A stretch of DNA of 64,000 nucleotides from Lunularia cruciata (taxonomy: Eukaryota > Streptophyta > Marchantiopsida > Lunulariales > Lunulariaceae), in NCBI GenBank assembly GCA_948567375.1, contig OX419762.1, forward strand, positions 31,946,608 to 32,010,607, read 5' to 3'. Below, piece by piece: positions 56,869-64,000 of this stretch. Made by a program: the position numbers and the translations under genes. How positions within the stretch are numbered: the first letter of the stretch is position 1; each line of letters begins with the position of its first letter. The notes under the pieces were generated by a model. It did no database searches, was not told the origin of the DNA, and worked only from the letters and a program-made list of their open reading frames with translations.

Positions 56869-57634
56869 TGTGACAACCCAACAAATATCACTTTTGCGGT
56901 AATGAATAAGTAAAGTTTGTTCCCATATAGATATGAGTCAGAAATGGTCAAATGCAAAGTAAAATAGTAACACTTCAATTCTTCTTGGTTGCGTCTTTAA
57001 TATCTAAGGTAGAAACCACACCCAGAAGAGAATAACAAGCACTAATCACAATCTCATCACAAATTAACACTCCATGATCATAACTCCATCAAATATTTCC
57101 AAACAATCTTGATTGTGATGATTCAGATTTTCTCAAAGAAGGCTACTTCACTACAAAATGACTTCACCTCAAAATTGCATTCCACCTCTCTGTTGAAAGC
57201 ACAACTTCCTTGATCAAAATTTCTTTGCATCAATTGTGCATTATGCTCACAAATGCAAAACACTATCAACACTACAATTCCTCTCAGATCTGTCAAGGAA
57301 TTGCTTCAATTACACTTCACTTAGGATCAAACACACATAATGAAGATCAACACTATGGAATCCAACATCCAACATCCAAAAAACTCATTGACTTGCACTT
57401 TGAATTTCTCCAAACACTCACAAACACACACACACATGATTGATACTTGAAATTAAGTTGAAATGACGAGCATTGAGTTATAGCACTTCACTTTATCAAC
57501 TTCAAAAATATAAATACTAAACAACACAACAATAAAAATGCCTCCTTTAAATAAGTAGAGCACTTGATAGTTATCTAAATAAAATACCATTTCCTAATAA
57601 CTTAACCAACCTACATATCCAAAATGATAATGCA
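56869..57634 (-). repeat. Putative 3' LTR of coiled-coil element, copy 4 (766 bp)
   Basis: It starts TGTGACAACCCAACAAATATC on the plus strand and ends at TAATGCA. Collinear with the other three blocks, with more substitutions. Confidence 0.55.
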
Positions 57635-57669
57635 CCTCTTCATATCTATAGATTCAAATCCCAAATTGG

Positions 57670-60163
57670 TTAGGAATCTGATCCAATGTTTACTTCTACT
57701 TTGGCTTCCAAACCCGATGCTCCTTTAAGAATTTACCATTCTTTGGGTCTATCCAATAATACTACACATCCTCTATTAATTCTAGTATTTCTACACTCTG
57801 GACTACAATTGCACTCCTGGGTATTCTATCTACATATTTATCTTTTAACCTTCTCTTCTCTAATATCTCAGACAACTCATCCAAAGTAACTTGCACTCCT
57901 ACATCGCTTACTTTGGCTTGGGTTCCTAACTTCACACTACTTTGAATCTGTTCTAACTCAGATTTCACTAAATCTAATCTAAGACAAACATTCTCTCTTG
58001 CCTCTAACATCTTCCTATCTACTCAATCCCTCAGACTACTCAATAACTTATTCAATTGTACACCCTTTGCTTTCTTCGTCCTTGTCTCCTGCACTTGCAA
58101 TTTCAGTTCATGCAATCTTACCTCTTCCAACTGAAGTTTTGATCCCATGCTCAACATTGCCTTCACTCTCACTACTACTTCCTCAATTTTCTCTGGCCTA
58201 AGTATTATCAACTTTTCTCTCTTTGCCTGCAAATCCTCCTTATACATCTTCACCTCATCTTCCAACTTAGCCTTTAATGCTTCTTTCACCTTCATATTTT
58301 GCATGAGTTGCACTTCCATTCCTTTGATCAACCCGTGCAACCCCTTCTTCCTCATGACTTTGCACAATTAACTCTCTTTGCCAAGCTTGGTCCTTCTCCA
58401 CCGCACTTGTCTTCAAGCTCTCCAACTCTTGTCCCATGACTACTGCCTTAGCCCTCAAATGAATAGCTTCCACTCATGCATCATGCACTTATGCACTCAA
58501 GGTCTTAGTCTTTGCCATCTGCTCCTTTCTTTCTTCTTCTTGCTTTGTCATTGCTTTGCCTCTCTTTACAAAATCTTCAGTTAGGCTCTAAATCTCCTTC
58601 CTTCTAAGCTCTACTTCAGTCCAAAGTTCTTCTAATTTCCTCAATCTGTGGATTAACTTCTTTCTCAACTCCAAAATTTCTTCACTCATGTATTGTACTA
58701 CTTTTAATTCATCTTTCAACTCTACATGACTACCTCTTAATTCTTCTCTCTTCTTCTTGAGTTGCAACAACAATGGACAGATAATCTTTGACAAGTATTC
58801 TACCCTATCAAAGATTCCTCCAGTCTTTGGTTCTTTGGGTTCTGCACTCTTCCTTCTTCTATTGGAGCTTTACTCCAAAGTCTCAATCTCCTCACTCATA
58901 GAGGCATCTCATCCAGGCTTTTGCCTTCTTCCTCTATTGGGCTTGCTTTGCTCGTTTCCACACCAGCAGTAGGTATACTTCTCTTTGATCTCTTACCTTT
59001 CTAGAACCCTATGTGCTTCTCAGCTTGTTGAGCTTCTTCTATCTCTGTCCTTGGCAATTCCAAATACAAAATATCTCTCCCTCCCATGTGGTCAACCGTG
59101 GCATGGAACTCTTGGACTTCATTTTTAGTATCATTCTCTCCTCATTGCTAAACTTCCATCTTGTCCTCTCTTCCACTACTCAACTCTTCACTTTGCAGTG
59201 TAAGCTCTGGTTCCTCTTTTTCTCCCGAGTCTTTTGACTTATAATTGGCTTTGCCTTTTGACTCTTGTGCTCCCAACGACTCATTGATTACCACAACATT
59301 GTGCATTGGATGCACCTTTCTTGTCTTTTAAGACTGAACAGGTGATACCATCTCCACAAGATGACTTCTCTTCTTTGTCTTTGAGATATTTACTACTACC
59401 TTCATATATTGGCCCATTCTTGCATAGTGCTCATCACTACTTCAGATATGTCAGATGTACTACTGCTCTTCCTCATCCGCTTCTTTTGTAGATCCAAATG
59501 AATGTGAGACCCCATCTTTCTTTGCTTTGCCTCCTTCATCAGGTTCAACCCAAATTAGAAATGTGTAGCAAATGGCACCAAGTAGTGGGGAGCGGTTTGA
59601 TCTCTCCAACACCACATTATCTACCGTGTTCTTTGGTGAGAACACTTCTCCCAATTCATTGGTGCTCTTGCAAACATCTGGTGGAGAAACACAACTTGAT
59701 GCTTCATCACGTATGTGGTTTAATCAGGCTTGAAGAGTGCCATCATCACCCCAACAATACTTTGCCTTACAAGGTCTTGATAGGTATTGACCTTATACTC
59801 ATTCTTTGTACATATCGCACTGAAGGAATTGCAGATTTCTTTAGTCTCCTCCACAAATTCTATTTTCTTGAGGAATGTAGCCCTAATTTCCTTGCCAGCC
59901 TCTCTCCCTAGAACCAATCTCCAATCTGACTCTGTTCATCGAGCCGGATTTCCTCTCTTTCCTTCTTCCTCTTGCTCTTCCTCACAACCAGTCAAAGCTA
60001 CTTTTTCCATGAACCTTGGAAAACTCAAATTCCAATTCCAAGCCAGAAACATGATCCAAAGTCTATTCATAACTTTGATCTTGGCTATCATGTCTAACCT
60101 TTGAATAACAAGATTTCTCACCATGAGTGAAGGACTCTTCTTCTCACCCTTCTTCAACATCAT
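57670..60163 (-). pseudogene. Coiled-coil repeat-family protein, copy 4 (divergent)
   Basis: ATG near 60163, TAA at 57672-57670. The N-terminus MMLKKGEKKSPSLMVRNLVI is followed by LWIMFLAWNWNLSFPRFME, GNPARWTESDWRLVLGREAG, KTNEYKVNTYQDLV-like residues, TTYVMKHQVVFLHQMFARAP and HYLVPFATHF, then acidic and basic linkers and a coiled coil (ELRKKLIHRLRKLEELWTEV near 58670, KVMRKKGLHGLIKGMEVQLM near 58365, LEEVRLHELKLQVQETRTKK near 58110, ENVCLRLDLVKSELEQIQSS near 57990). It is clearly homologous to copies 1-3 but with many replacements, some conservative, which could mean the protein evolved under selection before decay. Stops and frameshifts are present. Confidence 0.72.
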
Positions 60164-60735
60164 GTGATCTCTAATTTGTGGTAGTTGGAAGATAATTTTA
60201 TTGTCTCCTAGTCTTGAGATCCTAACTCCTCAGGATTGTTAAACATCAAACTCTTGGATGGCTTTTCCACAGGCACTTATTACTTAGTGGCTTAAAATAC
60301 TTGTGTGACATTTCAAAATCCCTTTGAAAAAGTCTCAATTTTATAGTTCTTTGTTGTGCATTCATTCCTCTATCACTCTTCACTAAAAATCACACATTTT
60401 GCATGAGTTCCTCCTAGCACTATCAAGTTTAGTCATTTGCGTCTTAGCCATTTTCTTACTTGTACTTTCTTGGTTGATAAACCCAAAGGAAAGTTGTTAC
60501 ACTATCTTTGCATTGGGTTGATCACCTCAAGGTGAGATTTCCTTACTTTAGGTTTCTCTGTGACAGGTCCAATTTGAGTACTTTTGTCTTGATACAAAGT
60601 CACTTTACTTTGGGTTTCAATTCAAGATACAATTCTTCTTCTTTTAATGCCATTTGGGTTCAATACGACTTTGTCTATATACTTCTTTTTGAAAATAGAA
60701 AAAATAAAATTTGTTGGTACCACAAAAGCCTATGA
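60164..60735 (-). repeat. Conserved upstream region of coiled-coil copy 4
   Basis: Shares AAGTTGTTACACTAT, TTGGGTTGA, CACTTTACTTTGGGTTTCA-like and TTGGTACCACAA blocks with the region upstream of copy 2. Similarity ends near 60735. Confidence 0.6.
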
Positions 60736-62979
60736 GATAAAATTTCCAATGATATGAATTAAACTACAATCATACAACTATAGCTCCCTTGACAAGGTCT
60801 CAAACTTGGCCAATTTTTTGTAGGTTTTCACCCTAATTTATAAATCTATAATTGAGGGTTTGCTCTTGGGTCTTGGCAATTTCCATCAGATTTCAAGTTC
60901 AAAGATACACATAATCCTTAAAGCTACTCAAGTAACCTAAAATATTCAATCCTGAACACAAAAATGGAAGAGTTGGTATTTAATAGTGATTGATGATAAA
61001 ATTGCTCCTCTTGAGCTCATGATAGTATTTTTAGTGGAACTTATAGCATCAGTTCTCACTCTTTATGGACTTTGAGCCAACTAAATTTTTCATAGTAGCT
61101 ATTTGTACTCTTTTCTAAATGCTTATAAAGTTTGATGGCTCAATCAAATCACAATCCCTAAATATGAATCAATTTTTGAACTAGGCTAACTTGTGAGCTC
61201 TATAGACCTAGGTATGCTTGACCCAAGACCTTGAGTTTTTTGTTTGAGGAATTCACATAAAACCTTTGCACAAAGGTGCAAGACCTAACTACAAACAATG
61301 CTATAGATTTTGATAAGGTGATTGGAACCAAAATTTTAGGAGTGACCAAAATTCCAAACCCAATCAAGATCTCATCTTCAACGCCTCACTTCCTAGAGCT
61401 TCAATTTCAATTGACCAAATCTGATTTGGAGTTGATCCAAACTTAAAATTTCTTGCACTCAACACTATAAGAACTTTTTTTTCTCTCCAAATCCACTAAA
61501 AAATTATAAACTTTTTTCATGAAGCTCTCCAAATTGTCTATTTTGTGCTCCTAGGTATAAATTCTACCCCCTTTGATTCAATCAATTATATCTCTACAGA
61601 ATCTGCACAAATCATTTGTTTCTATCACCCAATTGTAGGATGTCACCTCCTTTCTTCAATTTTGGTCTTGTCTTCTTGAATGCACACCCCTGACTCCTTC
61701 AATGGTAAAAAGCTCAAGACTTCTCCTCTTGGGACCCAATAACTTGCACTTTTTTGACATTTAGTTTCTTCACTTTTTGACAAGTGGACCACACAACTCC
61801 ACATCAAAGCTCAGGAGAAAAATTAATTCATTCTACATCTTAAGAGTATATAGATTGTCAAATCATAAACCTATTCATAAGTTAGCTCCAAAAAGATGAC
61901 AAGATTTGGGTTTTCCATCACCAACTCCATGAATGCCACCTCAAAATGTGCCACCATCCAGTCCCATTAGCCGGTATGGTATAGAATCTGAAGCTTGATG
62001 AGAAAAGGATTTAGGAGTGGTAGATCAAGAGCATGGGACATCTATTGCTCAAATACTTCCTTCGATGCTCTAACACTCACGCTTTGCTACAACTCTCACT
62101 CTCAAGTCCTCGTCTCTCTTGAGACTCCTCAAACTAAAACACCCCTTTGCTCACAACTTTCCACCACCTATATACATTAGAGCCCTTAAAAGGGATAAGA
62201 TCATACTCCACATGGCCAACCACTTAAATGCACATAGATTTCTCACATGGAAATAGCTCCACCGTGGGATCTATCATACAACCTACTCCATCTTTATGGA
62301 GATAAACCACACTTGTTTACTTTTTCATAGGCTATGCAAACCACAACATGACATCAGAAATTCATTTTCCAACCACTTTCTCCTATGACACACTTGTTCA
62401 TCAAGTGCTAACAATTTTCTTGTAGGTATTAGTCCTTGGCAACAAATGTCATTAGAGGTAAGTGTTGTTGGTGGCAAGTTGAAATTGTGGCTGCACTTTC
62501 ATCCAAGTACCAAGGAGGCACTCAACACTAGAGCCTACATGTCTCACCTACCAGCACTCTGAGTGGTACATCTCTTGTAAGCACTCCAAATGATCCTATA
62601 ACACTCTAAATGTTGTTCTATCCTCAAGCAATTGGGGTCATTTTATACCTCTCCAAGTGCTTCTCATCTCCTTTGTGACAAAAATTTGCTTGCTACCCTA
62701 ACACTTGGCCATATAGCTCATGTGGCTTCCAAAATCATTCTTTCTGTTAGCATTTGGGATTATCCTACATCAATTTGAGTGCTAAACATCTTAGCTTGCT
62801 AGAGTCACTCCTCCATGTACCTCTCTATTTGAGTCACTTCTCCTAATAATTCTATCATTCCCAATGGTTCTCTAAAACTTCTCTCCATTAAATTTTAAGG
62901 AAATGGGAGCACCACACCATGCTTTCTCACATTTAGGTTACACCCATATGTACCAATGAAATTTGAGATACCCTCCTAT
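60736..62979. other. Stretch without recognisable gene
   Basis: I see no domain words on either strand. The right part may be degraded internal sequence of the element whose integrase end starts near 62980. Confidence 0.45.
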
Positions 62980-63345
62980 ATTATCATTTGGAAGACCGGC
63001 TACCAAAAAATGAAAGTCAAGATCTCCATCTTCATCAACTGATTTGGTTAGATGAGAAGTGGGATAAATTGTATGCAAATACAAAAGATGTCCAACAGAA
63101 GAGAAAGGAATGGCATGGTTCAAGGTTGAAGAAAGGTGATTTTGTTCTTCTATATGATAATCTGCATATGAACTTCCTATTGAAGCCTCATCTTCATTGG
63201 ATGGGTCCTTACAAAGTCACACAAGTTTCTGAGAATGGTATCTATAAATGGCCAATTTGGAAGGAAATTCATTTGCCACAAGAGTAAATGGTTGGCAAGT
63301 AAGAAGGTACTACAACTACCTTTGGAAGACCTTCAATATGTTCAT
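62980..63345 (+). pseudogene. Ty3/gypsy (Tat/Athila-like) integrase C-terminus
   Basis: The reading contains LHLHQLIWLDEKWDKLY, RKEWHGSRLKKGDFVLLYDN, LKPHLHWMGPYKVTQVSENG and then, after a frameshift, TRVNGWQVRRYYNY. This GDFVLLYD / GPYKV..V..NG / NGWxxRRYY pattern is the integrase C-terminal (GPY/F-like) end of this lineage. The core domain is absent upstream. The polypurine tract and LTR start follow, so this is the 3' end of an element. Confidence 0.8.
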
Positions 63346-63374
63346 GGGGAAGTTCCTACTTGAGGAAAGGAGTA

Positions 63375-64000
63375 TGTAGTGCCAAGAAATTTCAATATTT
63401 TTCATTTTTTTATGTTTTTCCCTTTTTAGAGTAGAGAGAAGAGTGGAATTCCATCCTTTACAAAAGAAATCCCACAAAACTTGATTTTGGAGTGAAGATC
63501 TTGTCTTTAGAAGATATGATTCTTCACAAGACTAACATCTTCACAAAGAACCACTGAAATTTGCAGTGAAGATGAATAACCGTCTTCTGAAGGTGTGCCT
63601 TGAAGACTTTGTCCTTATCTTCCAAAGGTAAAGACAATCTTGGAAAAAGTGGGAATAATCTTTGTTGAAGAAGGATTGGCGGTTCATAAATTTTATAAAC
63701 ATGCAAAGATTGCCTCCAAAGATGGCTCACATGAGTGGAGAGTGATGGGGAGCTGAAGACTGTTATGAGAAAGGATGGGAGAAACTCCTATAAAATTGAC
63801 ATTTCCACAACAAGAGTGTTTTTGCAGTTCTTCAGCCTTCCACTCTTCACAAATTTTTGCTTCTTGTATTAACTAAACCTACATGAATGTAGAGATTGAG
63901 AGCCTATTTGTGAGGAGAATATTTTGCTACCACCATGGTGAAGACCACATCTTCTAGGATTGCTAATAGCACCTTGAATTTGAAGATTGCACCTGTTGAT
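63375..64000 (+). repeat. 3' LTR start of the Tat/Athila-like element
   Basis: TGAGGAAAGGAGTA at 63361-63374 is a polypurine tract and TGTAGTGCCAAGAAATTTC at 63375 a plausible LTR start. The LTR runs past the end of the window. Confidence 0.6.

Noticed and set aside
57998-59917. Plus-strand Ser/Leu-rich open frames over coiled-coil copy 4
   Set aside because: Antisense of Lys/Glu/Leu-rich coiled-coil codons gives Ser/Leu/Phe-rich frames; homology between copies is on the minus strand.
1-64000. CRISPR arrays, bacterial operons, rRNA
   Set aside because: No regularly spaced identical repeats, no ribosome-binding-site organised gene strings and no rRNA signature; the content is plant retroelement sequence.

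Overview
This window looks like plant nuclear heterochromatin. Almost everything recognisable in it is LTR-retrotransposon sequence in several states of decay: Ty1/copia, Ty3/gypsy chromovirus, Ty3/gypsy Tat/Athila-like, and a Ty3/gypsy element carrying a cytosine methyltransferase. The elements are nested, AT-rich and full of stops and frameshifts. No intact cellular gene, rRNA, tRNA or CRISPR array could be supported. Such dense, old, nested retroelements suggest a large seed-plant genome, possibly a conifer; this is inference, because no single-copy gene anchors the taxonomy.

Layout. 1-1633: 3' part of a coiled-coil repeat element (copy 1, + strand) inserted into a minus-strand gypsy pol fragment (1634-3055). 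3200-6606: a degenerate Ty1/copia internal region. 8395-11985: gag, zinc knuckles, protease and then a DNMT3-like C5-cytosine methyltransferase domain, followed by a scrap of RNase H; 12256-14050 holds the RT and RNase H of the same family in inverted orientation. 14220-18560: two minus-strand members of the coiled-coil family (copies 6 and 2). 18561-22796: AT-rich sequence with nothing recognised. 22797-45510: a nest in which chromovirus A (+) is split by a full-length chromovirus D (26430-31996, -) and by chromovirus C (32391-44435, +). C itself contains coiled-coil copy 3 and an LTR-less chromovirus E (both -). 45404-46940: inverted LTR pieces and a small terminal-inverted-repeat element. 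46941-51423: a CpG-richer island with hairpins and tandem duplications, bounded by inverted 164-bp arms. 51424-52570: Tat-like gypsy RNase H/integrase (+). 53590-60735: coiled-coil copies 5 and 4 (-). 62980-64000: the integrase C-terminus of another Tat/Athila-like element and the start of its 3' LTR.

Two things stand out. First, a Ty3/gypsy polyprotein has a C5 DNA methyltransferase between protease and RT (motifs LFGG, PCQ and ENV are visible). Second, there is a repeated family (four close and two distant copies) encoding a basic N-terminal domain plus a long coiled coil. The four close copies are each followed by a purine tract and a 751-766 bp block with TG...CA ends that looks like a 3' LTR. 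This family has no recognised name that I can give. Most coordinates of degenerate pol segments are approximate; LTR ends are given where several copies agree.
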